Source: CAZRIP01 sp964600165 (lineage in GTDB: Bacteria > Elusimicrobiota > Elusimicrobia > UBA1565 > UBA9628). Taken from it: a DNA stretch of 9,557 bases. The first letter of the stretch is position 1. Each line of letters opens with the position of its first letter. Shown in pieces: positions 1 through 6,513 of the stretch. Both the position numbers and the translations under genes were made by a program. The stretch covers positions 1-9,557 of the forward strand of contig CAZRIP010000127.1 in the NCBI GenBank assembly GCA_964600165.1, written 5' to 3'. A model generated the notes under the pieces. That model was not told the DNA's origin, searched no databases, and worked only from the letters and a program-made list of their open reading frames with translations.

Positions 1-81
1 GCGGCGTTCGCCGCCCTTGCCACCGGCTACTTACCCGCGGAACCCAAGCCCGCCCGGAAGGGTCCCGTCTGGCCCATTTAG
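1..81 (+). CDS. 3' end of an unrecognised upstream gene (partial)
   Basis: The reading frame starting at base 1 is open to a TAG stop at 79-81 and gives 26 residues ending in GPVWPI. Among the three plus-strand frames it has the strongest preference for G or C in the third codon position, as expected of a real gene in this genome. The frame-2 alternative is Pro/Arg-rich and looks like a shadow. The visible tail starts alanine-rich (AAFAALATGYLPAEPKP) and then turns basic and proline-rich, which could be the end of a membrane helix followed by a short cytoplasmic tail, but this is a guess. I do not recognise the family. Its last 13 bases overlap the proposed start of the following outer-membrane gene, which would put both in one transcription unit. 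Confidence 0.4.
   Translation, partial: AAFAALATGYLPAEPKPARKGPVWPI
56..62 (+). promoter_or_regulatory. Possible ribosome binding site for the PorV-like gene
   Basis: GGAAGGG lies 6 nt before the proposed CTG start at 69. It contains AAGG, a partial match to the anti-Shine-Dalgarno complement. It lies inside the end of the upstream gene, as expected for coupled genes. It supports, but does not prove, initiation at 69 instead of TTG at 132. Confidence 0.35.
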
Positions 82-1028
82 CGGCGGCCGTTTTTCTCCA
101 ACTTCTCGTCGCGCCCGCCCGCGCGACTTCTTTGTTCCCTTCGTCGCCTTTTTCGAGCGGCGCCGCGGGCACGACGAGCGCCGCGTTCCTTAAACTGCCC
201 GACGGCGCGCGCGCCGAGGCCATGGGCGGCGCGGCGGCGGCGGGCGTCGAGGGCTCGGAGGCGATGTTTTGGAACCCGGCCGGCCTCGCGCGCCTGGGCC
301 CGGAGGCCCCGCAGGACGTCTCTCTCGACTACAGCCAGCTGCTCGGCACGACTTACTCCGGAGGCGCGGCCTACGCGCGGCCGTTGGGCGCTCTCGGCGC
401 GATCGGCGCGAGCCTCGCCTATTTCTCGCAGTCCGCGCAGACGGCCTACAGCGCCACGGGCGACGCGACCGGGAATTTCACGCCCAACGACTTCGCGCTC
501 GCGGCGGGCTACGCGCACCGCGTCGGCATCGTCAACCTCGGCGGCGCGTTGAAGCTGATACGCTCTTCGCTCGCCGACGTCTCGGGCACGACGGCGGCGC
601 TCGATTTCGGCGCGCAGGCCCTTCACGTCGGCGACGTGGGCGACGGGCCGCTCGACGCCGGGCTCGCGTTCCAGAACCTCGGGCCGGCGATGAAGCTCGG
701 CGGCGCGGCGTCGCCGCTTCCGTTCTCGATCGCGGGCGGGATCTTGTGGCACGCCTCGTCATTCGCCAACCTCGCGCTCGACCTGCATTTCCCCGTCGAC
801 GACGACCCTTACGTCTCGTTCGGCCTCGAGGGAGTCTACGCGCAGCCCAAGTGGAAAGGCTTCCTGCGCATGGGCTATGACCAGAGCCACTCGCGCGACG
901 TCGACGGCCTCTCCGGCCTGACCGCCGGCGCCGGGCTCGACCTGCAGAAGTTCCGCATGGATTACGCCTGGGTGCCGTTCGGCGACCTCGGGACGACGAA
1001 CCGCATCTCGCTCGCGTTCCGGTTCTAG
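69..1028 (+). CDS. PorV/PorQ-family outer-membrane beta-barrel protein
   Basis: The product is predicted to be an outer-membrane protein of the PorV/PorQ family (FadL-like barrel fold), whose best-known members serve type IX secretion in Bacteroidetes; many diderm phyla carry homologues of unknown role. The family's N-terminal signature is clear: a GTTSAAFLKL stretch, then GARAEAMGGA, then MFWNPAGLARL (residues about 34-76). Alternating beta-strand patterns follow, and the protein ends in LAFRF, the terminal Phe typical of barrel proteins. Length is about 319 aa. The start is a judgement. The first ordinary start is TTG at 132, but the in-frame bases 69-125 encode a convincing signal peptide (AHLAAAVFLQLLVAPARA, cleavage after ARA). 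The only start-like codon covering it is CTG at 69, with GGAAGGG at 56-62 as a possible ribosome site. No type IX secretion genes are visible, so the function is inferred only at family level. Family confidence is high; start confidence is moderate. Confidence 0.85.
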   Translation: MAHLAAAVFLQLLVAPARATSLFPSSPFSSGAAGTTSAAFLKLPDGARAEAMGGAAAAGVEGSEAMFWNPAGLARLGPEAPQDVSLDYSQLLGTTYSGGAAYARPLGALGAIGASLAYFSQSAQTAYSATGDATGNFTPNDFALAAGYAHRVGIVNLGGALKLIRSSLADVSGTTAALDFGAQALHVGDVGDGPLDAGLAFQNLGPAMKLGGAASPLPFSIAGGILWHASSFANLALDLHFPVDDDPYVSFGLEGVYAQPKWKGFLRMGYDQSHSRDVDGLSGLTAGAGLDLQKFRMDYAWVPFGDLGTTNRISLAFRF

Positions 1029-1261
1029 ATCGCGGTCGGAGGGCCACTTGAAATAATATAGGTTTGGACCGCGGTCGCGCCGCCGCCGTTCTCGTCAACT
1101 ACGTGGAGGCGCCGCGGCGATTCCCCGAGCTCGGCGTCGCCATGACCGGCCCGTTCGCGGGTTACCGCGCGACGGTCGTCGATCTCTACCGGATCGTCTA
1201 CCGGCTTAGGGCGAGAGCCACCGTCCAAGTCAACTTCATCCGTCACTGCCGGCGCGCGCCG
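1029..1261. other. Convergent intergenic gap
   Basis: This stretch separates two convergent genes and contains the toxin remnant. A short AT-rich patch at 1049-1060 (GAAATAATATA) stands out from the GC-rich surroundings. CGCGGTC at 1031-1037 pairs with GACCGCG at 1067-1073 across a 29-nt loop. A 12-bp GC palindrome (CGGCGCGCGCCG) lies at 1250-1261, right at the end of the minus-strand operon. None of these is followed by a T-run on either strand, so I do not call an intrinsic terminator. Confidence 0.5.
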
Positions 1262-1270
1262 CTAGCCTAA
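1064..1270 (+). pseudogene. Remnant of a RelE/ParE-type toxin gene (C-terminal half)
   Basis: The 68-codon frame from TTG 1064 to TAA 1268-1270 carries the C-terminal pattern of RelE/ParE ribosome- or gyrase-targeting toxins. This is RRFPELG, then a GYRATVVDLYRIVYRL strand pair, then VQVNFIRHCRR, matching the family's FPElG / GYR..vv..YRIvYRv / V.v..v.H.rR arrangement. Family members are usually about 90-100 aa. The N-terminal helical hairpin (about 45 residues) is missing here because the frame is closed by TGA at 1049-1051 and the space upstream is occupied by the PorV-like gene. No antitoxin gene is visible beside it. I therefore call it a decayed fragment. It could still be a short expressed protein from TTG 1064, or a chance resemblance, but the run of matching motifs makes chance less likely. 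Its last 9 bases overlap the 3' end of the convergent zinc-ribbon gene. Confidence 0.5.
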
Positions 1271-1978
1271 GAGCGAGCGCAGCAAACGTCCCGCGATCGT
1301 GACGTCGGACGGCTGGCTCTCGTAGCCGGCGAGCATCGCGTCGGCGCGCGCCGTCCGCAGCTCCGCGTCGAACTGGCGCTGGCGTTGGGCCAGATCGGCC
1401 GCCTGATCCGCTCGCGCCTTGTCGAGTCCGCCGCCGCGGATGAACTCCACGACGGCGCGAAGATCGTCCTTGTCGAGCCACGTTCCGTGCGGCTTGCAGA
1501 CGTCGATCACGATCCCCGAGTTGCCCGCGAAATTGACGCGGTTCATGAAGTCGCCGCAGCGCGGGCACGGCAGGTACTGGATTTCGTACGCCGTCGGATC
1601 CTTGGTCGGCGCGGTTTCCTGAGGCACGCCTGGCGCCGCGAACGCGGCCTGCTTGTCGCGGTCCGCGCAGATCTCGTGGAACGTCTCGCTGTCGAGCCAG
1701 GTGCCGCCGCACGCCGAACACTGCTCCAGCGCGCAGCCGCCGATCTCGTGCGCGTCCATCGGCTTCTTGCAGCGGGGGCAGGGCTCGCCGGCATGCGTCG
1801 ACTGCGCGGCCTGGGTCCGCGCGCCGCAGTGAGAGCAGAACTTCGCGCCGAGAAACATCATCCCGAAGCACGACGGGCATGCGATCGTCTGCAGCCGCGC
1901 CTTGCAGTAAGGGCAGCTCGCCGAATCCGAGGCGACCGGCGCGCCGCAGTCCGGACAGGCGAGCCCCTTGGCTTCCAT
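1262..1978 (-). CDS. Multi-zinc-ribbon protein (zf-TFIIB-like repeats)
   Basis: A 238-aa protein of unknown function, built almost entirely of zinc-binding ribbons in its first 170 residues. A double zinc ribbon comes first: C8-x2-C11 with C22-x2-C25, then C34-x2-C37 with C48-x2-C51. It is followed by two TFIIB-type ribbons: C67-x2-C70 with C87-x2-C90, running into GGTWLD (91-96), and C138-x2-C141 with C161/H164, running into GTWLD (165-169). The CP.C.....C..C.G.WLD pattern is that of the bacterial zf-TFIIB domain. The second copy has His in place of the last Cys. The remainder (170-238) is charged and probably helical, with no membrane segment. The ATG at 1978 shares its A with the TGA of the thiolase gene (TGATG), so translation is very likely coupled. 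It is the last gene of the operon. It could be a metal-dependent scaffold or partner of a neighbouring enzyme; a transcription role is not implied by the ribbon type alone. Confidence 0.88.
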   Translation of the reverse strand: MEAKGLACPDCGAPVASDSASCPYCKARLQTIACPSCFGMMFLGAKFCSHCGARTQAAQSTHAGEPCPRCKKPMDAHEIGGCALEQCSACGGTWLDSETFHEICADRDKQAAFAAPGVPQETAPTKDPTAYEIQYLPCPRCGDFMNRVNFAGNSGIVIDVCKPHGTWLDKDDLRAVVEFIRGGGLDKARADQAADLAQRQRQFDAELRTARADAMLAGYESQPSDVTIAGRLLRSLLG

Positions 1979-3099
1979 CAGACCCGCTCGACCGCCGCGG
2001 CGATCCCGAGCCCGCCGCCCACGCAGATCGACGCGATCCCGCGTTTTCCCCCGCCGCGCTCGAGCTGCCGAAGCAGGGTATCGATCAGCCGCGGTCCCGT
2101 CCCCCCGAATGGATGGCCGAGCGCGAGCGCGCCGCCCTGCGCGTTGACGCGGTCCTCGGAGAGGCCCAGTTCCTTGACCCCGATGATGATCTGAGAGGCG
2201 AACGTTTCGTTGATCTCGAAAAGATCGAAGTCGGCCGTCTTCATCCTCAGGCGCTCGAGCAGCATCTTGATCGCGGCCACCGAGCCGTAGGCCATGCGTT
2301 CCGGCGCGACGCCGGCGACGGCCGTGCCGAGCAGCCGTCCTCGGGGCTTGAGCCCGGCGGCGCCTTTTTCCGAGGCCAGAATCACGCAGGACCCGCCGTC
2401 GACGATCGCGTGCGTGTTGGCGCTCGTGGCGTCGCCGGTCTCGTAGAGGAGCTTGGACTTCGCGAAATATTCCGGGGTCGCGTTCTCGACGACGGCGTCG
2501 TCTTCCTTGACGCCCGCGGTCTCGATGATCTCCTCGGCGAAGCGTCCGGCGGCCCGGGCGCGGCTCGCGCGCTCGTGCGAGAGCCGCGCCCAGCGGTCCT
2601 GATCGGCGCGCGTGAAGCCGAACTCCTGGGACAAGGTCTGCGACGTCTGCGCGATGTTGAGCCCGCACGAGGCGTCCTTGAAGGAGGGCACGAAGACGTT
2701 GCGCGGCACGTTGCTGCTGCTGTCCGCCCCGACGGCGGCGACGCGCTCGGCGCCGAGCGCGATCTCTTGGGCCGCGGTGGCGACGGCTTGCAGGCCGCTG
2801 CCGCAAGCGAGCGTGACCGCCGCGCCGGTCACCGACGGCGGGGCCCCGACGCGATTGGCGACGTAGCGCGCGCCGTAGCAGGCGTGCGGCGTGACGTGAT
2901 AGCAGTTGCCGAAGACGATCCGCGAGAGCGCGCCGGGCTCGAGACGCGAGCGCTCGAGCGCGCCCTTGAGCGCGGAGGCGCCGAGGTCGAACGGGTCGAG
3001 CGCGGCGAGCCGGCCGCCCTTCGTGCCGTCGGGCTTCTCGGCCTTGGGCCAGAGCGTGAACGGCGTGCGCGCGCCGTCGAGGATCAAGACGTCAGGCAT
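1978..3099 (-). CDS. Thiolase (acetyl-CoA acetyltransferase family)
   Basis: A thiolase of 373 aa, a little shorter than the usual 390-400. The family catalyses reversible Claisen condensation or thiolytic cleavage of acyl-CoA: two acetyl-CoA to acetoacetyl-CoA, or the last step of beta-oxidation. All active-site blocks are visible. The nucleophile is Cys99 in TLACGSGLQA, where the usual CASG is CGSG. The NETFA block follows at 297-301, then His329 in GHPFGGTG and Cys359 in CVGGGLG near the C-terminus. The N-terminus (VLILDGARTPF) is also typical. The direction of the reaction cannot be read from sequence, and no other fatty-acid or ketone-body genes are adjacent. ATG at 3099 is preceded by GGAGAGG, a good ribosome site. 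It overlaps the end of the phosphatase gene by 8 bp (ATGCCTGA), and its own stop overlaps the zinc-ribbon start. Cytoplasmic. Confidence 0.95.
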   Translation of the reverse strand: MPDVLILDGARTPFTLWPKAEKPDGTKGGRLAALDPFDLGASALKGALERSRLEPGALSRIVFGNCYHVTPHACYGARYVANRVGAPPSVTGAAVTLACGSGLQAVATAAQEIALGAERVAAVGADSSSNVPRNVFVPSFKDASCGLNIAQTSQTLSQEFGFTRADQDRWARLSHERASRARAAGRFAEEIIETAGVKEDDAVVENATPEYFAKSKLLYETGDATSANTHAIVDGGSCVILASEKGAAGLKPRGRLLGTAVAGVAPERMAYGSVAAIKMLLERLRMKTADFDLFEINETFASQIIIGVKELGLSEDRVNAQGGALALGHPFGGTGPRLIDTLLRQLERGGGKRGIASICVGGGLGIAAAVERV

Positions 3100-3895
3100 T
3101 TTGCCTCTCCAGGTGCTTCCTGATGACGCCGAGCATCGCGGCGTGGACGCGGCCGTTGGTCGCGAGCGTCCGCTCGCCCCAGGAGCCGAGCGCGCCCCAG
3201 GGCTTTCCCGTGAAATCGGTCACGCGCCCGCCCGCTTCCTCGACGAGCAGGCGCCCCGCGGCGACGTCCCACGGGCTCAAGCCGAACTCCCAGAAGCCGT
3301 CGGCGCGGCCGGCGGCGATCCAGGCCAGGTCGAGCGCGGCAGAGCCGCTGCGCCGCACGTCGTGGCAGCGCGTCATGAAATCCCGGTAGAACTCCACGTA
3401 ATAGTGAGAGCGCTCGGCGCGGTCGTAGGCGAAGCCCGTGACGAGCAGCGCCTCGGAGAGCCTCGGCGTCCTCGAAACGCGCGTCGGCCGGCCGTTCAAG
3501 CGCGCGCCCTTCCCGGCCTCGGCCGTGAACGTCTCGTCGCGGAAAGGGTCGAGGATCCCCGCGAGCCACGGCTTGCCGGCGCGCAGGACTCCGATCGAAA
3601 CGCAAGACGCGGGGTAGCCGTGCGCGAAATTGGTCGTCCCGTCGAGAGGATCGATCGCCCAGACGACGTCGGCGCCGGTGTCCTTGACCGCGGCTTCCTC
3701 GGCTTTGAAATCGTGCTCGGGATGCCGCGAGCGCACGAGCTCGAGGATCGCCTCTTGGCTTTCGAGGTCGGCCTGGGTGACGATGTTGGCGCGCCCCTTG
3801 TATTTGACCGCGACTTTGCCGAAGCGCGCCTTCAGCACGCGCCCGGCGGCGTCGAGCGCGTCGTGGAGCGTGCGGCGCGGGTCGGCCGTTCTCAC
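3092..3895 (-). CDS. Inositol monophosphatase family protein
   Basis: A Mg2+-dependent phosphatase of the IMPase/SuhB/CysQ/FIG superfamily, 267 aa, the normal length. The metal-site motifs are intact: Glu66-Glu67 (KAEEAAV), the signature IDPLDGTTNF with Asp82 and Asp85, and WDVAAGRLLVEEAGG with Asp210 near the C-terminus. RRSGSAALDLAWIAAGRADG, the other conserved family block, sits between them. Substrate is not settled: inositol-1-phosphate, fructose-1,6-bisphosphate, 3'-phosphoadenosine phosphate or histidinol phosphate are all possible within the family. Start choice: GTG at 3895 overlaps the hemD stop as GTGA and has AGGTGG five bases upstream. GTG at 3904 would add three residues and lacks a ribosome site. 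Its 3' end overlaps the thiolase start by 8 bp. It sits between hemD and the thiolase, so context does not narrow the substrate. Cytoplasmic; no signal peptide. Confidence 0.93.
   Translation of the reverse strand: MRTADPRRTLHDALDAAGRVLKARFGKVAVKYKGRANIVTQADLESQEAILELVRSRHPEHDFKAEEAAVKDTGADVVWAIDPLDGTTNFAHGYPASCVSIGVLRAGKPWLAGILDPFRDETFTAEAGKGARLNGRPTRVSRTPRLSEALLVTGFAYDRAERSHYYVEFYRDFMTRCHDVRRSGSAALDLAWIAAGRADGFWEFGLSPWDVAAGRLLVEEAGGRVTDFTGKPWGALGSWGERTLATNGRVHAAMLGVIRKHLERQNA
3104..3110 (-). promoter_or_regulatory. Ribosome binding site of the thiolase gene
   Basis: On the minus strand GGAGAGG precedes the thiolase ATG at 3099 by 4 nt, inside the last codons of the phosphatase gene. It is the clearest Shine-Dalgarno sequence in the minus-strand operon and fixes the thiolase start. 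Confidence 0.65.
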
Positions 3896-4641
3896 GCCGC
3901 CCACCTGGCGGCGAGCGCGCGCACGATCTCCTCGGGCGCCGGCCGCGCGGCGACGACGACGTCCTTGGCGCCGCGCCGCTTGAGCGCGGCGGCCGTCGTG
4001 GGCCCGATCGCCGCCGCGACGGCGCCGGACAAGAGCGAGCGCGCGGCGGCGGTCCCCTTGAGCCGGAAAAGCGCGTCCACGGCGGAAGGCGAGGCGAACA
4101 CGACGGCGTCGGCTCTTCCCGACAGGCCGCGCAGCCCCGAGCGGTCGGGCAGCGTGCGGTAGGCCGCGGCGACGCGCACCGTCGCGCCGCGGGCGCGCAG
4201 GATCCTCGCCAATGAAGGGTCTCCGTTCTCCGCGCGAGGAACGAGGATGCGCAGCCCCGCGACGGCGGGCAGCGCGCGCGCGAGCTCGGCGCCGGTGCGC
4301 GCGCCGCGGAACGCGCGCGCCCGAAGTCCGCGCGCGCTCAGCCGCTCCGCGGTGTGAGGGCCGACGGCGTAGACCGCGCGCGGGGCCGCGGGAAGGCCGA
4401 GCGCGCGAGTGCGCTCGAAGAAGCGGTCGACCGACGTGCCGCTCGTGAAGACCGCCGCGTCGTAGGAAGCGAGGGTCTTCAAGGCGTCGTCGAGCGCGCG
4501 CGTCGAGCGCGGCGGCGCGACGCGTATGAGCGGCGCGAAGACGACGCGGGCTCCGGCGCGGGCGAGGGCGCGCGAGAGCGGATCGGCCTGGGAGCGCGGG
4601 CGCGTGACGGCGACGACGCGCCCTTGAAGAGGACGAGGCAC
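3892..4641 (-). CDS. hemD: Uroporphyrinogen-III synthase
   Basis: A 249-aa HemD-family protein. It cyclises hydroxymethylbilane with inversion of ring D to give uroporphyrinogen III, the branch point for heme, siroheme and cobalamin. HemD sequences are poorly conserved, but the characteristic order is present. VAVTRPRSQADPL is at 10-22, FTSGTSVDRFF at 65-75, YAVGPHTAERL at 91-101, ILVPRAENGD at 132-141, ADAVVFASPSAVDAL at 177-191 and AAIGPTTAAALKRRG at 210-224. This fits two swapped alpha/beta domains. The start is GTG 4641. A stop codon lies four codons upstream in frame, so there is no longer alternative. No clear Shine-Dalgarno is seen. The gene begins 9 nt after the glycosyltransferase stop and ends overlapping the phosphatase start. 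No hemC or other tetrapyrrole gene is adjacent, which is less usual. Cytoplasmic. Confidence 0.88.
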   Translation of the reverse strand: MPRPLQGRVVAVTRPRSQADPLSRALARAGARVVFAPLIRVAPPRSTRALDDALKTLASYDAAVFTSGTSVDRFFERTRALGLPAAPRAVYAVGPHTAERLSARGLRARAFRGARTGAELARALPAVAGLRILVPRAENGDPSLARILRARGATVRVAAAYRTLPDRSGLRGLSGRADAVVFASPSAVDALFRLKGTAAARSLLSGAVAAAIGPTTAAALKRRGAKDVVVAARPAPEEIVRALAARWAA

Positions 4642-4650
4642 ACGCGCATT

Positions 4651-6513
4651 CTACAAAGTCTTTGGAAGGCGGTAGAGAGCGTACGGGCCGTCGGCGAGCT
4701 CCGGGGCGCCCGCGCTCGAGATCAGCGCGCGCATGAGCCCGAGCGAGTGCTCGTCGTAGAAGTCGCGGTCCCAGCCGTACCAGCGCGGCTCGTCGTGGAT
4801 GAGCAGATGAGTGAAGCCGAGCTCCCTCAAGCGGGAGGCGAGCGCGCGCGCGTCGGGGAGCGCGCGGTAGTCGAGCAGGCGCTGATGGTAGGGCTCTCCC
4901 CAGGCGTAATCGACGTCCAGATAGTAGCCGCGCACCTCTCGAAAAAGGAGGACTCTATCGGAAGGGCGAAGGGTCTCGTTGATCCGGCGATAGAGCGGGT
5001 AGTAGTCCAGCGTGCGCTCGAGATAGACCTCGCGCGCCGGCGTTCCCGGCCGCGCCTCGGACCGCAGGCCGAGCACGGCGAAAAGCTCGTTGTTTTGGCT
5101 CGCGCGCAGCGCGGGCCACGCCGCGAAGAGGACGGCCGCCGCCGCCGCCCCGCGCCGCCACCCCCGCTTCTCGAGCGCCGCCGAAAGGCCCCACGCCGCC
5201 GTCAGGGCGAGAGCCGGCATGACGGGCAGAAGATAACGCCAAGCCTCGCGCGTGGGGCCGACCACGAGCAGGTAAGGAAGCGCGGGCCACCAAAGAAATC
5301 GAACGAAGCCGGGGAGCTTTCGGCGCGCGGCGGCTCCGAAGCCGAGGCCGAGCGCGAGAGGAAGCAGGAGGCGCTCGGGCTCGTAGCGATTTAAAAGAAG
5401 GCCCCAGTCGCGCGGAAAGCTCCAGTCGAATCCTCCGCGCAGCGCCGCTGCGACCGCCGACGGGTCCCCCGCACCTCCGAAAAAACTCGACAAGAACGGC
5501 CAGACGGGGTTTCCCGTCTCGAGCCGCGTCTTGAGATACCACGGCGCGGCGACGGCCGCCGCGACGCCGAAAAAAATCCAAGCGTCCTTCGGTTTGCCGC
5601 GCCGCCAGGCTAGGAGCGCCAGCGCCGCGGAGAGCGCGAGCCCCGGCAGCTTGGTCGCCGCCCCGAGGCCGCTCAATAGCGCCGCCGCGACGAAGTCGCC
5701 GCGCCAAAGCGAAAGGCACGCCGCGAAATGGAAGAAAGCGAGCGCGCCGTCGACGTGCGCGTCGGCGTCGACGTAGCGCAGCACCGGTTGGCAGGCCAGC
5801 AGCGCCGCGGCGAGCCAGCCGGCGGCGGGCGACGCCTCGTCGCGCCCCGCCGCGTAAACGCCCCGAACGAGCGCGGCGCAGAGAAGAAGGTTCAGCAGCG
5901 CCGCGCCGGATTCGCTTCCGAAGGCGAGCGGCCAGCCGTAGAGCGTCTGCATGAGATGGGGCCAATAGGAGTCCTTGAGCCACGGGAGCTCGACGATCCT
6001 CCCCGCCTTGAGGTAGAGCTTCGGCAGCACCAGATGGTACGCGGTCGCGTCCCAGCCGGCCGGCGGCGCGCAGGCGCGGACGAGGGCGTCGGCGAGCGCG
6101 TACGCCAGCAGCGCGGCGAGCGCGAGCGCCCAGGGATCGCGAGGCGCGCCTCTTTTCCAGGCGCAGGCGCGCAGCTCCGGAAGCGCGAGCGCGAGGAGCG
6201 CGAGCGCGACCGCGCCGAAGCTCGCGCGGGAATACCAGCCGGCCATGCCGAGCAGCGCCGAGGACCAAGCCGCCGCGCCCAATCCGAGGCCGAGCGCCGC
6301 GACGCCCGCGGGCGCGCGCAGCCGGCGCGCGGCGGCCGAGGCGAGCCAAGCGAAAAGCGCGACCGCCGCGACCGGCAGCGCCGAGCCGGCGATGAGAGTC
6401 CATAAGGAATCGGCGCCGAAGGCCGACGGATGGCGGGCCCACCATCCGAGCGCGCCGCGGTCGGCGAACAGGGCGGCGAGGATGATCGCGGCCGCCGGAA
6501 GCGCGCGCGTCAT
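4651..6513 (-). CDS. GT-C-type membrane glycosyltransferase, second tandem copy
   Basis: A 620-aa polytopic membrane protein resembling GT-C-fold glycosyltransferases (ArnT/PMT/family-39-like), which move sugars from polyprenyl-phosphate carriers on the outer face of the inner membrane. Roughly ten or more hydrophobic segments fill residues 1-470. The first large loop holds WDATAYHLVLPKLYLKAG with Asp155, the position of the usual GT-C catalytic Asp. A second conserved Asp lies in DAHVDGALAFF (Asp255). AWRYLLPVMP (425-434) begins a late membrane segment. After about residue 470 comes a soluble, probably periplasmic domain with NNELFAV, VLLFREVRGYYLDVDY and a RELGFTHLLI strand. ATG 6513 overlaps the stop of the upstream paralogue as ATGA. 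Open reading continues upstream of this ATG in the same frame, but it is arginine-rich shadow sequence antisense-free of any family pattern, and is excluded. Donor and acceptor are unknown. It is clearly a duplicate of the next gene. Confidence 0.85.
   Translation of the reverse strand: MTRALPAAAIILAALFADRGALGWWARHPSAFGADSLWTLIAGSALPVAAVALFAWLASAAARRLRAPAGVAALGLGLGAAAWSSALLGMAGWYSRASFGAVALALLALALPELRACAWKRGAPRDPWALALAALLAYALADALVRACAPPAGWDATAYHLVLPKLYLKAGRIVELPWLKDSYWPHLMQTLYGWPLAFGSESGAALLNLLLCAALVRGVYAAGRDEASPAAGWLAAALLACQPVLRYVDADAHVDGALAFFHFAACLSLWRGDFVAAALLSGLGAATKLPGLALSAALALLAWRRGKPKDAWIFFGVAAAVAAPWYLKTRLETGNPVWPFLSSFFGGAGDPSAVAAALRGGFDWSFPRDWGLLLNRYEPERLLLPLALGLGFGAAARRKLPGFVRFLWWPALPYLLVVGPTREAWRYLLPVMPALALTAAWGLSAALEKRGWRRGAAAAAVLFAAWPALRASQNNELFAVLGLRSEARPGTPAREVYLERTLDYYPLYRRINETLRPSDRVLLFREVRGYYLDVDYAWGEPYHQRLLDYRALPDARALASRLRELGFTHLLIHDEPRWYGWDRDFYDEHSLGLMRALISSAGAPELADGPYALYRLPKTL

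Noticed and set aside
1029..1076. Inverted repeat CGCGGTC / GACCGCG after the PorV-like gene as a transcription terminator
   Set aside because: The arms are only 7 bp with a 29-nt loop and no T-run follows; such pairs are easily found by chance in this composition.
1025..1246. 73-codon minus-strand open frame in the convergent gap
   Set aside because: No recognisable motif, and the plus-strand frame across the same bases carries the RelE/ParE-like pattern, so it is most likely a shadow.
1879..3123. Long open frame on the plus strand opposite the thiolase
   Set aside because: The product is Arg/Gly/Ala-rich with no family pattern. Long antisense frames are expected in GC-rich DNA, and the opposite strand carries an intact thiolase with all catalytic residues.
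2906..5394. Two further long plus-strand open frames opposite the phosphatase, hemD and the second glycosyltransferase
   Set aside because: Low-complexity, basic translations without domains, mirrored by well-supported genes on the minus strand.
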